From Parasphingorhabdus sp. (GTDB lineage: Bacteria; Pseudomonadota; Alphaproteobacteria; Sphingomonadales; Sphingomonadaceae), in contig JAUCYS010000017.1 of NCBI GenBank assembly GCA_030373505.1, positions 1-64,000 of the forward strand: DNA of 64,000 nucleotides, read 5' to 3'. The translations under genes were made by a program, and so were the position numbers. Position 1 is the stretch's first letter. Every line of letters begins with the position of its first letter. Below the pieces are notes generated by a model. That model saw only the letters and a list, made by a program, of their open reading frames with translations, did no database searches and was not told the origin of the DNA. Shown in pieces: positions 36,872 through 45,680 of the stretch.

Positions 36872-37540
36872 CTATTTTGCGACCAGATTCACTGCCGCTG
36901 TCTTGCCGCGCTGATCGACTTCCAGTTCAAACTCCAGCTTGTCGCCTTCTTCCAGCCCGCGCATACCCGCGCGTTCGACCGCTGAAATATGGACAAATGC
37001 GTCCGGCTGACCGTCATCGCGCTGGATGAAGCCAAAGCCCTTGCTGCCGTTGAAGAATTTTACGGTGCCCGTGGCCTTCTCTCCGGTCAGCTCCCTGCGA
37101 GGAGGGCCGCCGCGTTCCTCTCGCGAGGCTCCGCCACCGGCAGGAACCTCAATAAGATCGCCTTCGATCTGAATGTCGGAAGCGGACACCTTGCCGCCCC
37201 GGTCAACCAGCGAAAAGCGCAACGTCTGCCCTTCAGCGAGACCTTTCAGTCCCGCTCGTTCGACCTGACTGATATGGACGAAGACGTCTTCGCCGCCACC
37301 GTCCTGCACGATGAAGCCAAAGCCCTTTTGCGCATTGAAAAATTTGACCGTCCCTGTGCTTTCACCGACGACCTGATCCGGCATGCCGCCGCCCCGTCTG
37401 GGGCCGCCCGAATCACTGTCCGGTCGCGTGTATCTTTCAACGGGAGGGCCGTTATCACCTTGATATCCATCGAAGTTTTCGTCGCCGAAGCCATCGCGTT
37501 TGTCCCGGCCTCTGCCTCGCCGGTTTCTATCAAAACCCAT
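36872..37540 (-). CDS. Double cold-shock-domain RNA-binding protein
   Basis: A 222-residue nucleic-acid chaperone with two cold-shock domains. CSD1 near residues 60-125 has STGTVKFFNAQKGFGFIVQDGG (RNP1 KGFGFI) and DVFVHISQVERAGL (RNP2); CSD2 near 155-222 has ATGTVKFFNGSKGFGFIQRD and AFVHISAVERAGM. A basic Arg/Gly-rich N-terminus (MGFDRNRRGRGRDKRDG) and a GG-rich linker may add RNA affinity. The start at 37540 is the first family-like Met; the frame continues to 37660 in non-coding sequence. Tandem CSDs are usual in alphaproteobacteria. Confidence 0.93.
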   Translation of the reverse strand: MGFDRNRRGRGRDKRDGFGDENFDGYQGDNGPPVERYTRPDSDSGGPRRGGGMPDQVVGESTGTVKFFNAQKGFGFIVQDGGGEDVFVHISQVERAGLKGLAEGQTLRFSLVDRGGKVSASDIQIEGDLIEVPAGGGASREERGGPPRRELTGEKATGTVKFFNGSKGFGFIQRDDGQPDAFVHISAVERAGMRGLEEGDKLEFELEVDQRGKTAAVNLVAK

Positions 37541-37728
37541 TCTTAAATCGTCACTTTCAATTCGCCCTGTCCAGTAATAGCAACGGCGCGGCGGACGAAT
37601 TCCGGACCATTGTTTTGCACGAATCCCATTCACGTGCTGTGCAATCATACAGAAAAACACACGAATAAGCGAATGAATTCGATGGTTGGTTAAAGAGTCA
37701 TCCGATTCCCAAGCTCAAACAGCTGACA

Positions 37729-38091
37729 TCAGAAAAGCCAGGTTTTCGGATCAGCGATAGGTTCATGCTTTTGCGCTTTCAGCAGAGCGAGTACCGAACG
37801 CACGAGAATCCAGACAGCAAGCGCGATCAGAATCGGGATGCCGATCAGGACAAAAGAGAGAATGCTCCCGATAATGCCGACCAGGAGCCCGATGACGAAT
37901 GTCATGATATGAAATTGTAAATGGCTCTCTTCCCACGTTCCGGCGACCTCATCTTTCCAGACCAATGCAAGAATGAATCCTATCAGGCCGGTTACGCCAA
38001 CCACAAATCCCCCGATATAGAGGAGTGAGACAATAGTGGCCTTGTTGAAATCGAAGCCGGGAGTCGCTGAACCGGGTATTTTCTCTGCCAT
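37729..38091 (-). CDS. DUF4870-type small membrane protein
   Basis: A 120-residue membrane protein with three hydrophobic segments and the layout of DUF4870/Tic20-like proteins: TIVSLLYIGGFVVGVTGLIGFILALVWKDE, SHLQFHIMTFVIGLLVGIIGSILSFVLIGIPILIALAVWILVRSVLALLKA. The ATG at 38091 is preceded by GAGGA; the GTG at 38098-38100 would add three residues. Function unknown. It is divergent from rnd, sharing a 230-bp upstream region. Confidence 0.83.
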   Translation of the reverse strand: MAEKIPGSATPGFDFNKATIVSLLYIGGFVVGVTGLIGFILALVWKDEVAGTWEESHLQFHIMTFVIGLLVGIIGSILSFVLIGIPILIALAVWILVRSVLALLKAQKHEPIADPKTWLF

Positions 38092-38321
38092 ATTCCTCAC
38101 CCTCGTTGTAAGTGCCCTATGCCAGGCGAAAAGACGCTCAAACTAAACTTGCTGTTTGAAGCGGCCTGCGGCACATAGCATATCCAATGATGAGCTGCTG
38201 TCAATTTTCGCAGCCGGCATTCTGGCCAAGGTCCCCAACCAGCGGCCCGGAGGATATCATGCCGATACAGCGGTTGCGAAAATGAAGTTGGCCCACCGAT
38301 AAGATAGACAGGCAAATAGTA

Positions 38322-38939
38322 ATGGCAGTTTTTTTTCACGAGGAAGATATTCCCGCAGGCGCGCTGGCGGATGGAGCCGTTGCCGTGGACACCGAAACCA
38401 TGGGGCTCCAGACCCACCGGGACCGCCTGTGCCTGTTGCAGATATCGGATGGCAAGGGCGACGAGCATCTGATCCGTTTTGGTCCGGATAGCGACTATGC
38501 CGCTCCCAATTTGCGGGCTGTTTTGGCCGATCCCGACCGGCTCAAGCTTTATCATTTTGCGCGTTTTGATCTTGCCGCCATCGAACATTATATGGGCGTG
38601 ATGGCAGCACCCGTCTTCTGCACCAAAATTGCGTCACGGCTGATCCGCACCTATACGGACCGGCATGGACTGAAGGAGCTGGTGCGCGAACTTCTTGCTC
38701 AGGATATTTCGAAACAGCAACAGTCCAGCGACTGGGGCAACCCGGAGCTGAGCGAAGCGCAGCGCGAATATGCTGCGTCGGATGTTCGCTTTTTGCACAG
38801 ACTGAAGGACGAACTGGAAATCCGGCTCGAGCGGGAGGGCAGAACCGCTCTCGCCCAGGCCTGCTTCGATTTCTTGCCCGACCGCGCCCGGCTGGATCTG
38901 GCGGGCTGGCCGGAAACGGATATTTTTGCACATGCCTAG
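38322..38939 (+). CDS. rnd: Ribonuclease D (short form)
   Basis: A 205-residue DEDD 3'-5' exoribonuclease. AVAVDTETMGLQTHRDRLCLLQI has the first Asp-Glu pair; HFARFDLAAIEHY the second Asp; EYAASDVRFLHRLKDEL the Tyr and last Asp (DEDDy). The C-terminal HRDC domains of the E. coli enzyme are absent, as in many alphaproteobacterial copies. It likely trims tRNA and other small RNA 3' ends. It lies 57 bp upstream of lptC, an order seen widely in this class. Confidence 0.93.
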   Translation: MAVFFHEEDIPAGALADGAVAVDTETMGLQTHRDRLCLLQISDGKGDEHLIRFGPDSDYAAPNLRAVLADPDRLKLYHFARFDLAAIEHYMGVMAAPVFCTKIASRLIRTYTDRHGLKELVRELLAQDISKQQQSSDWGNPELSEAQREYAASDVRFLHRLKDELEIRLEREGRTALAQACFDFLPDRARLDLAGWPETDIFAHA

Positions 38940-38996
38940 ACATTTGAATCCCTTGTTCAGTCTTCGTAATTTTGATTGCGGGAATGCAGTTTAACC

Positions 38997-39641
38997 ATGT
39001 CAACGGCCGCAAAGCTTATCCGGACCAAGCGCCAGGAATTTGCCGCTCCGAACGGCAAGCATGATCGCAATGTCAAGTTGCTGCGATTCATTCTTCCTGT
39101 GGCGGTCGGGATATTGGGGTCGATGCTGGCTTTGGCCCCGTTCACCATGCGGGGCGAGTTGAGCTTTGTTCTCGACAAGAATAGTGTCGATGTCGCGAAA
39201 GAGCGCATGCGGGTAACCGAGGCTCTCTACCGCGGCGAGGACAGCGAAGGGCGGCCGTTTTCCCTGAAAGCCGGTTCTGCTGTGCAAAAAAGCTCGGCGG
39301 AAGCCGTTGTCGAGTTGAATGATCTTTCTGCCCGCATATTGCTGACAGACGGTCCCGCCCAGATACGCGCCCGTTCCGGGCGCTATGATATGGATGAGGA
39401 AAATGTCCGGGTGCCCGGGCCGGTTCAGGTCGAGGCGGCGAACGGATATCGGCTGTCTACCAGTAATGTCATCGTTGATTTCAAGGAGCGCAGCCTGCGC
39501 AGCGAAGGGGCGGTGGAAGGAAGGACGAATATCGGAACGTTCAGGGCGGATCGGCTGGAGGCCGATTTGGCTGGACGCACCGTCAGCCTGAATGGCAATG
39601 CGCGATTGCGGATTGAACAAAATGGACTAAGAAGACCCTAG
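38997..39641 (+). CDS. lptC: LPS export system protein LptC
   Basis: A 214-residue inner-membrane protein with one N-terminal helix (LLRFILPVAVGILGSMLALAPF) and a periplasmic beta-jellyroll that passes LPS from LptBFG to LptA. The repeated pattern RMRVTEALYRGEDSEGRPFSLKAGSAVQ and VRVPGPVQVEAANGYRL matches LptC/YrbK. The ATG at 38997 was chosen over an upstream TTG at 38976. Its stop directly abuts the lptA ATG. Confidence 0.92.
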   Translation: MSTAAKLIRTKRQEFAAPNGKHDRNVKLLRFILPVAVGILGSMLALAPFTMRGELSFVLDKNSVDVAKERMRVTEALYRGEDSEGRPFSLKAGSAVQKSSAEAVVELNDLSARILLTDGPAQIRARSGRYDMDEENVRVPGPVQVEAANGYRLSTSNVIVDFKERSLRSEGAVEGRTNIGTFRADRLEADLAGRTVSLNGNARLRIEQNGLRRP

Positions 39642-40205
39642 ATGAAACTGAACCTTTTTCTTTTCCTGTCCGCCGGCAGCACGCTCCTCGCTGCGTCATT
39701 TTTGCTTCTGGCAGGCCCGGCCCCGGCGCAGGTTTTTGGCAGTCATGACAGCAATGCGCCGGTGAATTTCGATGCTGGACGGATCGAAGTCCAGGATCGT
39801 GCCGATCGCGTGGTTCTATCCGGTGCGGTTCGTGTCGAGCAGGCGGGATTGGTGCTTAATGCCGCGCGGATGACCGTCGCCTATCGCAACAGCGGCGGGA
39901 TCGAAATTGACCGCATTGATGCGTCCGGCGGGGTCACGATTCGCAAAGCCGGCGATACAGCGTCCGGCAATGTTGCCATTTACGATCTCAATCGCCGTCT
40001 CATCACCTTGATCGGCAATGTCACGCTGACACAGGGAACAAACCGTCTCTCCGGCGGGCGGCTGATTATCGATCTCGCATCGGGTCGCTCGACGATAGAT
40101 GGACGTTCTGCGGAAGGCTCTTCGGTCGGCACGCCGGATTCCAGTGGGCGGGTGTCCGGTACGTTCACCGTGCCGCAACGGAAAGAATCCAATCCCGGCC
40201 AGTAA
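39642..40205 (+). CDS. lptA: LPS transport periplasmic protein LptA
   Basis: A 187-residue OstA-fold periplasmic bridge protein. The signal peptide ends near PAPAQV. The mature part has FDAGRIEVQDRADRVVLSGAVRVEQAGLVLNAARMTVAYRN and NVTLTQGTNRLSGGRLIIDLASGRSTIDG, the characteristic repeating strands. It begins at the base after the lptC stop, so the two are co-translated. Substrate is LPS in transit to the outer membrane. Confidence 0.93.
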   Translation: MKLNLFLFLSAGSTLLAASFLLLAGPAPAQVFGSHDSNAPVNFDAGRIEVQDRADRVVLSGAVRVEQAGLVLNAARMTVAYRNSGGIEIDRIDASGGVTIRKAGDTASGNVAIYDLNRRLITLIGNVTLTQGTNRLSGGRLIIDLASGRSTIDGRSAEGSSVGTPDSSGRVSGTFTVPQRKESNPGQ

Positions 40206-40377
40206 TAGCGCGCAGAAGCTTCGCCATGGAAACGCGGTGTATCTACCAAGCCCATGATGCTTGATTTTCGGTGATAAAAGTCCATTTTCAGTCTACCATG
40301 CACAAAGCTTGCCAATCCGGATGGTGATGGGGCATGCTGATGATCAACAGCCGAACAGCCCATGCAGATGAGGATGA

Positions 40378-41175
40378 ATGATGAACGATACCGCCGTTAC
40401 TGACCCGCCGACAATGGCCGATCCCGGGGCCGCCATGGCCAGTGACGCCATGGAACACGGCTTGGCAGTGGTTTCTATTGCCAAAAGCTATGACAAGCGT
40501 TCCGTGCTGTCCGATGTGTCGCTGTCCGTCGGCCGCGGTGAAGTCGTCGGGCTTTTGGGTCCCAATGGTGCCGGGAAAACGACCTGTTTCTATTCCGTCA
40601 TGGGTCTGGTGAAGCCCGATGCAGGGCGGATCATGCTCGACGGCGAGGATATCACCGCCCTTCCAATGTATCGCCGGGCAATTCTCGGTATCGGCTATCT
40701 GCCTCAGGAAACATCCATTTTCCGCGGGATGACCGTTGAGCAGAATATCATGGCGGTGCTTGAGATGGTCGAACCCGATGCCCGTACGAGAGAGGAAACG
40801 CTCGACCGGTTGCTGGATGAATTCGGCCTGATGAAGTTGCGGAGTTCGCCGGCGATGGCCCTGTCCGGGGGCGAGCGGCGGCGCTGCGAGATCGCCCGGG
40901 CGCTGGCAGCAAGTCCTTCGATCGTGCTGCTGGACGAACCCTTTGCCGGCATTGATCCGCTCTCGATCGCGGACATTCGCGATCTGGTCTGCCAGCTGCG
41001 GGAGCGCGGCATCGGTGTCCTGATCACCGATCATAATGTGCGTGAGACGCTCGATATCGTCGACCGGGCCTGCATCATCTATGACGGTCAGGTCCTGTTC
41101 GCCGGCAGCCCCGAAGACCTGGTCGCAGACGCCAACGTCCGCCGGCTGTATCTCGGCGAAGGGTTCGCTCTATAG
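40378..41175 (+). CDS. lptB: LPS export ABC transporter ATP-binding protein LptB
   Basis: A 265-residue ATPase that drives LPS extraction with LptF and LptG (not in this window). Walker A is GPNGAGKTT (61-69), the Q-loop YLPQETSIFRGMTV, the signature LSGGERRRCEIARAL, and Walker B IVLLDEPFAGIDP, followed by the H-loop ITDHNVRETL, all close to LptB. The start MMNDTAV adds about 30 residues before the ABC core, slightly long for the family. A 172-bp gap separates it from lptA and may hold its own promoter. Confidence 0.96.
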   Translation: MMNDTAVTDPPTMADPGAAMASDAMEHGLAVVSIAKSYDKRSVLSDVSLSVGRGEVVGLLGPNGAGKTTCFYSVMGLVKPDAGRIMLDGEDITALPMYRRAILGIGYLPQETSIFRGMTVEQNIMAVLEMVEPDARTREETLDRLLDEFGLMKLRSSPAMALSGGERRRCEIARALAASPSIVLLDEPFAGIDPLSIADIRDLVCQLRERGIGVLITDHNVRETLDIVDRACIIYDGQVLFAGSPEDLVADANVRRLYLGEGFAL

Positions 41176-41177
41176 CA

Positions 41178-42671
41178 ATGGCCCTCACGCCTCGCCTCGA
41201 TTTGCGACAGAGCCAGTCGCTGGTGATGACGCCGCAATTGCAGCAGGCGATCAAGCTGTTGACCCTTTCCAATCTGGAGCTTGAAACCTTCATCTCCGAC
41301 GAGGTCGAGAAAAACCCGCTGCTGGATACGGGAGAGCTCTCGACTGAAAGCGGCGAGGAAAGGCAGGACGAATCCGCTGCCCAGGGCAGTGACGAGATAT
41401 TGTCTGCCGGCCCTTCCGAGTCGGAGGCTGCTCTGGATATGGAGGGGCACACGGACAGTTTCACCAACAACAGCCTGTCCGACAGCGATGGCCCGCTCGA
41501 CGGGCAGCTAGGCCTCAATGGCGCGAGCTCCGGTTCCGGTGCCATCGGCGATTCCGCCGACTTCGAGAATATGCTGGCCACTGAAATCACACTGACCGAT
41601 CATCTGATGGACCAGGCGGGCGCGGTTCTCTCGGGCACCGACCTGTTCGTGGCGCAGCATATCATCGATCAGATCGACGAATGCGGCTATTTGCAGGCCG
41701 ATCTTCTGGAACTGGCCCAGCGTCTGAATGTCGGACTGGTCGACATTCAGCGGATATTGGGTGTCGTGCAGACCTTTGATCCGGTCGGAGTCGGCGCAAG
41801 AAATCTGGCAGAATGTCTGGCGCTGCAGGCCAGGGACGCGGACCGCTATGATCCGGCAATGGCGCGGCTGATCGACAATCTGGATTTGCTGGCCAAGGGT
41901 GCCTTGCCGCAACTCAAGCGGATTTGCGGTGTCGACGATGAAGACCTGATGGATATGATCAGCGAGTTGCGCAACTATGATCCAAAACCGGGCTGCAAGA
42001 TCGGAGGGGGCGAGGTGCAGTCCGTGGTGCCCGATGTCTTCATTGCCGAACGGGGAAACAAGTGGATCATCGAGGTGAACAGCGCCACCTTGCCGAAGGT
42101 GCTGGTCAACCGCAGCTATTATAGCGAGCTCAAGGACGGGGCGCAGGACAAGCAGTCGAAGGAATGGCTCAACGAATGCCTTGCCGATGCCAACTGGCTG
42201 GTTAAGGCGCTGGACCAGCGGCAGCGGACGATCGTCAAGGTGGCGACGGAAATCGTGAAGCAGCAGGAAGACTTCTTCCGCAAGGGTGTGGCGCATCTGC
42301 GGCCGCTGACGCTGAAGAATGTCGCCGAGAAGATCGAGATGCACGAGTCGACGGTGAGCCGGGTGACGTCGAACAAATATCTGTCCTGTTCGCGCGGGAC
42401 GTTCGAGCTTAAATATTTCTTCACCAGCGGCATCCAGTCGTCGACCGGCGGCGAGGCGGCCTCGGCGGAAGCGGTCAAGAGCCATATCAAGACGCTGATT
42501 GATGGCGAGGACCCCAAGAAAATCCTGTCCGACGACAAGCTGGTCGCGCTGCTGAACGACAGGGGCTTCGACATTGCCCGCCGAACCGTCGCCAAATATC
42601 GCGAGTCGCTGGGGCTCGGCAGCTCGGTGCAGCGCCGCCGGCAGAAGGCGCTCGAAGGCCGCGCCGCCTAA
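41178..42671 (+). CDS. rpoN: RNA polymerase sigma-54 factor
   Basis: A 497-residue sigma factor for activator-dependent promoters. Region I is LDLRQSQSLVMTPQLQQAIKLLTLSNLEL; an acidic region II spans about 50-130; the core-binding part follows; RVTSNKYLSCSRGTFELKYFFTSG is the helix-turn-helix and ARRTVAKYRESLGLGSS the RpoN box. It starts 2 bp after the lptB stop, completing the lptC-A-B-rpoN set. The usual hpf and ptsN genes do not follow; instead a convergent GNAT gene overlaps the stop by 4 bp. Confidence 0.97.
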   Translation: MALTPRLDLRQSQSLVMTPQLQQAIKLLTLSNLELETFISDEVEKNPLLDTGELSTESGEERQDESAAQGSDEILSAGPSESEAALDMEGHTDSFTNNSLSDSDGPLDGQLGLNGASSGSGAIGDSADFENMLATEITLTDHLMDQAGAVLSGTDLFVAQHIIDQIDECGYLQADLLELAQRLNVGLVDIQRILGVVQTFDPVGVGARNLAECLALQARDADRYDPAMARLIDNLDLLAKGALPQLKRICGVDDEDLMDMISELRNYDPKPGCKIGGGEVQSVVPDVFIAERGNKWIIEVNSATLPKVLVNRSYYSELKDGAQDKQSKEWLNECLADANWLVKALDQRQRTIVKVATEIVKQQEDFFRKGVAHLRPLTLKNVAEKIEMHESTVSRVTSNKYLSCSRGTFELKYFFTSGIQSSTGGEAASAEAVKSHIKTLIDGEDPKKILSDDKLVALLNDRGFDIARRTVAKYRESLGLGSSVQRRRQKALEGRAA

Positions 42672-43186
42672 ATCGGCTTGCGCAGCACCGCGAATTCGAG
42701 CGCATCGCTTTTCGGCAGGCCGAAGCGCGGATTGCCGTGCGGGAAAGGGCGATATTCGCCGGTCCGGACATAGCCACGGCGCTCGTAATAGGCGATCAGC
42801 TCTGCCCGCTGCCTGATCACGGTCATTTCCATGATCTGCGACTGCCACTGCTCTCTGGCATAGGCTTCGCCATGGGTGAGCAGCGCCCTGCCGAGGCCGC
42901 CTGCCTGGAGCGCCGGATCGACAGTCAGCAGACCGAGATAGGCGACGGAGCCGTCGACTCGTGACAGCTGCACGCAGCCCTGCAGCTGGCCTTCGCTTTC
43001 GGCGAGCAGAAGCCGCTGGTCCGGATCGGCGAGAATCGCCGCGAGCGATTCCGCGTCGGTCCGCTGGCCATCCAGCAGGTCCGCTTCGTGCGTCCAGCCG
43101 CGCTTGGCGCTGTCGCCGCGATAGGCGCTTTCGATCAGCGCATGGAGCGGCTCAATATCGTCGCTACGGGCAGGCCGGATATTCAT
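42668..43186 (-). CDS. GNAT family N-acetyltransferase
   Basis: A 172-residue acyltransferase. The fold is seen in MNIRPARSDDIEPLHALIESAYRG, the beta-4 strand AYLGLLTVDPALQAGGLGRALL with the acetyl-CoA Q/R-x-x-G-x-G/A loop, and RAELIAYYERRGYVRTGEYRPF. The acceptor is unknown. It overlaps the DUF5818-like gene by 4 bp and forms an SDR / small protein / GNAT operon; its stop overlaps rpoN. Confidence 0.9.
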   Translation of the reverse strand: MNIRPARSDDIEPLHALIESAYRGDSAKRGWTHEADLLDGQRTDAESLAAILADPDQRLLLAESEGQLQGCVQLSRVDGSVAYLGLLTVDPALQAGGLGRALLTHGEAYAREQWQSQIMEMTVIRQRAELIAYYERRGYVRTGEYRPFPHGNPRFGLPKSDALEFAVLRKPI

Positions 43187-43389
43187 GCCAGCCGGATCCC
43201 GTCGGCTTCCAGGACCGCATCGTCCCGAACCTGCCCCGTTATCACCACCCGCTTCTCGACTTCGTCAACCGGTACGCGCAGCAGTTCGAGCCGATAGCGG
43301 GCGCCGTTGTCGCACTGCATGAGGAAGCCGGCGGCATCGCGCTGCAACAGGCCGGCATATTGCCGATCATTTCCACTATCCATTCCCAT
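43183..43389 (-). CDS. Small soluble protein, DUF5818-like
   Basis: A 68-residue protein, MGMDSGNDRQYAGLLQRDAA at its start and VDEVEKRVVITGQVRDDAVL later, that looks like a small beta-rich OB-like fold. I recall similar short sphingomonad proteins placed in DUF5818, with moderate certainty. The ATG at 43389 overlaps the SDR stop and the gene end overlaps the GNAT start by 4 bp, so it is tightly coupled to both, which is the main support that it is real. A second ATG lies at 43383. Function unknown. Confidence 0.72.
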   Translation of the reverse strand: MGMDSGNDRQYAGLLQRDAAGFLMQCDNGARYRLELLRVPVDEVEKRVVITGQVRDDAVLEADGIRLA

Positions 43390-44360
43390 CAGACAGCGGC
43401 GAGCAGGGTCTCGCTGATCTCCCAGAGCCGCTCGGCATCCGCGTCGTCGGCGATATGCGGGGCGCAATGCTGAAAGGGCGGCGAGTCCGGTCCCGCCAGC
43501 TGGGCGACATCGCAATCCTCGCAATAGACGCCGGGCATGGCAGCGAGCAGCGGCGATGTCGCTGCCCACAGGGTGGTGGTGCAGCCCTGCGTCGGCGTCT
43601 TGAAGATTTCGGCGACGGCTTCCGGCACCGTACCATCCGGGTTCAGCCAGCCCATTTCCACTTGCTCCTCCTTCGGCAGATGGCGTTGCAGGGGCGTGAA
43701 AATGCCGCCCGGGTGGACCGAGAAGGCACGACCGCCAAAGGCCTGCATGCGCCGGCTGAGCGCATTGGCGAACAGCGCGTTGGCGCTCTTCGCCTGGGCA
43801 TAGGCGACCCATTTCTGATATTCGCTATGTTCGAACTGGATATCGTCCCACAATATGCCGTTGCGCCTGTGGGCAATCGACGACAGCGCCACCACCCGCG
43901 GTGCCTCAGCCTTTTCGAGTAGCGGCATCAGCGCCCGGGTCAATGCGAAATGGCCCATATGGTTGACCCCGAACTGGCTTTCCCAGCCGGGTCCGACCCG
44001 GTCCAGCGGGCAGGCCATGATGCCGGCATTGTTGATCAGCAGATCGAGCGCATCGATACTGTCATAGACCGAGGAGGCAAAGGCGCGGACCGAATCGAGA
44101 TCGGCGAGATCCATTTTGGCCGTGGACACGTCGCCTTCGATCGTCGACAGATTTTCCTCCGCCTTGGCCGGATCGCGCACCGGCACGATCACCGTGGCCC
44201 CGGCATCGGCCAGCGCCCGGGTGGTTTCCAGCCCGATGCCGGAATAGCCGCCGGTGACGATCGCGGTCCTGCCGGCCAGGTCGATGCCGGCGAGGATTTC
44301 GTGCGGTTCGCTCTTGGCGTGAAAGCCCGAGCCGAGCGGTTTCTGGTCTGCTGCTGCCAT
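43389..44360 (-). CDS. Short-chain dehydrogenase/reductase
   Basis: A 323-residue classical-type SDR, of the WW-oxidoreductase/retinol-dehydrogenase-like subgroup. TGGYSGIGLETTRALADAGA is the NAD(P) motif, LINNAGIM the NNAG motif, and YAQAKSANALFANALSRRM the YxxxK catalytic pair. The C-terminal TQGCTTTLWAATSP and GVYCEDCDVAQL match that subgroup. It opens the three-gene leftward operon with the DUF5818-like and GNAT genes. A REP repeat lies upstream, between it and ald. Confidence 0.9.
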   Translation of the reverse strand: MAAADQKPLGSGFHAKSEPHEILAGIDLAGRTAIVTGGYSGIGLETTRALADAGATVIVPVRDPAKAEENLSTIEGDVSTAKMDLADLDSVRAFASSVYDSIDALDLLINNAGIMACPLDRVGPGWESQFGVNHMGHFALTRALMPLLEKAEAPRVVALSSIAHRRNGILWDDIQFEHSEYQKWVAYAQAKSANALFANALSRRMQAFGGRAFSVHPGGIFTPLQRHLPKEEQVEMGWLNPDGTVPEAVAEIFKTPTQGCTTTLWAATSPLLAAMPGVYCEDCDVAQLAGPDSPPFQHCAPHIADDADAERLWEISETLLAAV

Positions 44361-44381
44361 TTTCTGAATCCTTTTTCCTGC

Positions 44382-44451
44382 CGTTAGCCCTGAGCCTGTC
44401 GAAGGGTACTTATGGTCTTGCGGCGTGGTTCGACAAGCTCACCACGAACGG
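44382..44451. repeat. Palindromic REP-type repeat between ald and the SDR gene
   Basis: Arms TTAGCCCTGAGCCTGTCGAA (from 44385) and TTCGACAAGCTCACCACGAA (to 44448) face each other across about 20 bp. It shares its TGAGCCTGTCGAA core with the repeats at 17385, 47031 and 48136. Confidence 0.9.
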
Positions 44452-44464
44452 CACCAAAGCACCC

Positions 44465-45595
44465 TTATTGCCCCTGCGCCTTCACACCCAAAATCTCTGC
44501 TGCCGACATATAGACATAGCCCAGATCCTCGGCGACCGCCTTGTAAGTGACATGGCCGTTCCAGACGTTGAGGCCTTCCGCCAGATGGCGGTCGTCGCGC
44601 AGGGCGGTTTCCCAGCCCTTGTCGGCGATGGCCAGCGTGTGCGGCAGGGTGACATTGTTGAGCGCATAGGTCGAGGTGCGCGAAACGGCGCCCGGCATAT
44701 TGGCGACGCAATAATGGACGATATCGTCGATGACATAGGTCGGGTCCTGATGGGTGGTCGGTTTCGAGGTTTCGAAACAGCCGCCCTGGTCGATCGCGAC
44801 ATCGCACAATACCGATCCGGGGCGCATGGTGCTCAGCATGTCGCGAGTCACCAGCTTGGGTGCTTCCGCACCGGGGATCAGCACGGCGCCGATGACCAGA
44901 TCCGCCTCGGCGACGCATTCGGCGATATTGGCCTTGTTCGAAAAGCGCGTCTTGGCGCGGCTTTCGAAATGGGTGCCGACCGATTCCAGCACCTCGGGAT
45001 TGCGATCAAGGATCGTTACATCCGCGCCGAGGCCGGCGGCCATTTGCGCGGCGTTGAAGCCGACCACGCCGCCGCCGATGATCGTCACCTTGCCGGGGGC
45101 CACGCCGGGGACGCCGCCAAGCAAGATGCCGCGACCGCCGTGGGCCTTTTCGAGCGCGGTGGCGCCGGCCTGGATCGACATCCGTCCGGCGACCTGGCTC
45201 ATCGGCTTGAGCAGGGGCAGGCCGCCGCTGCCGGTCACGGTTTCATAGGCAATGCAGATCGCCTTGGACTCGACGAGATCCGCGGTCTGCTCCGGATCGG
45301 GGGCAAGGTGGAGATAGGTGAACAATATCTGGCCCTCGCGCAACATGGCGCGTTCGATCGGCTGGGGTTCCTTGACCTTGACCACCATCTCGCATTGTTC
45401 GAAAATTTCGTCCGCGGTAGCGGTGATGGTGGCACCCGCAGCGACATATTCGGCATCTTCCGCGCCGATGCCGAGTCCGGCACCGGTCTCGACCAGCACG
45501 TCATGGCCATGCGCGATCAACTCGCGAACCGATTCCGGAGTCAGGCCGACCCGATATTCGTGATTCTTGATTTCCTTCGGGGTACCGACGCGCAT
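44465..45595 (-). CDS. ald: Alanine dehydrogenase
   Basis: A 376-residue NAD-dependent enzyme that interconverts L-alanine and pyruvate plus ammonia. [43 protein letters not shown] (catalytic His96 region), [17 protein letters not shown], the NAD-binding [30 protein letters not shown] and [20 protein letters not shown] are diagnostic. It is a single leftward gene. Length and motifs are complete. Confidence 0.97.
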   Translation of the reverse strand: MRVGTPKEIKNHEYRVGLTPESVRELIAHGHDVLVETGAGLGIGAEDAEYVAAGATITATADEIFEQCEMVVKVKEPQPIERAMLREGQILFTYLHLAPDPEQTADLVESKAICIAYETVTGSGGLPLLKPMSQVAGRMSIQAGATALEKAHGGRGILLGGVPGVAPGKVTIIGGGVVGFNAAQMAAGLGADVTILDRNPEVLESVGTHFESRAKTRFSNKANIAECVAEADLVIGAVLIPGAEAPKLVTRDMLSTMRPGSVLCDVAIDQGGCFETSKPTTHQDPTYVIDDIVHYCVANMPGAVSRTSTYALNNVTLPHTLAIADKGWETALRDDRHLAEGLNVWNGHVTYKAVAEDLGYVYMSAAEILGVKAQGQ

Positions 45596-45680
45596 GAGAG
45601 GCTCCTGTTCTGATGAGTCTAAAGGCGTTGCATTACCAGCAAATGACGGTCCGCACGAGACGCTGCGTCATATGGTTGCG

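Noticed and set aside
41508-42848. A 446-codon - strand frame opposite rpoN
   Set aside because: It is antisense to sigma-54 and has no recognisable domain.
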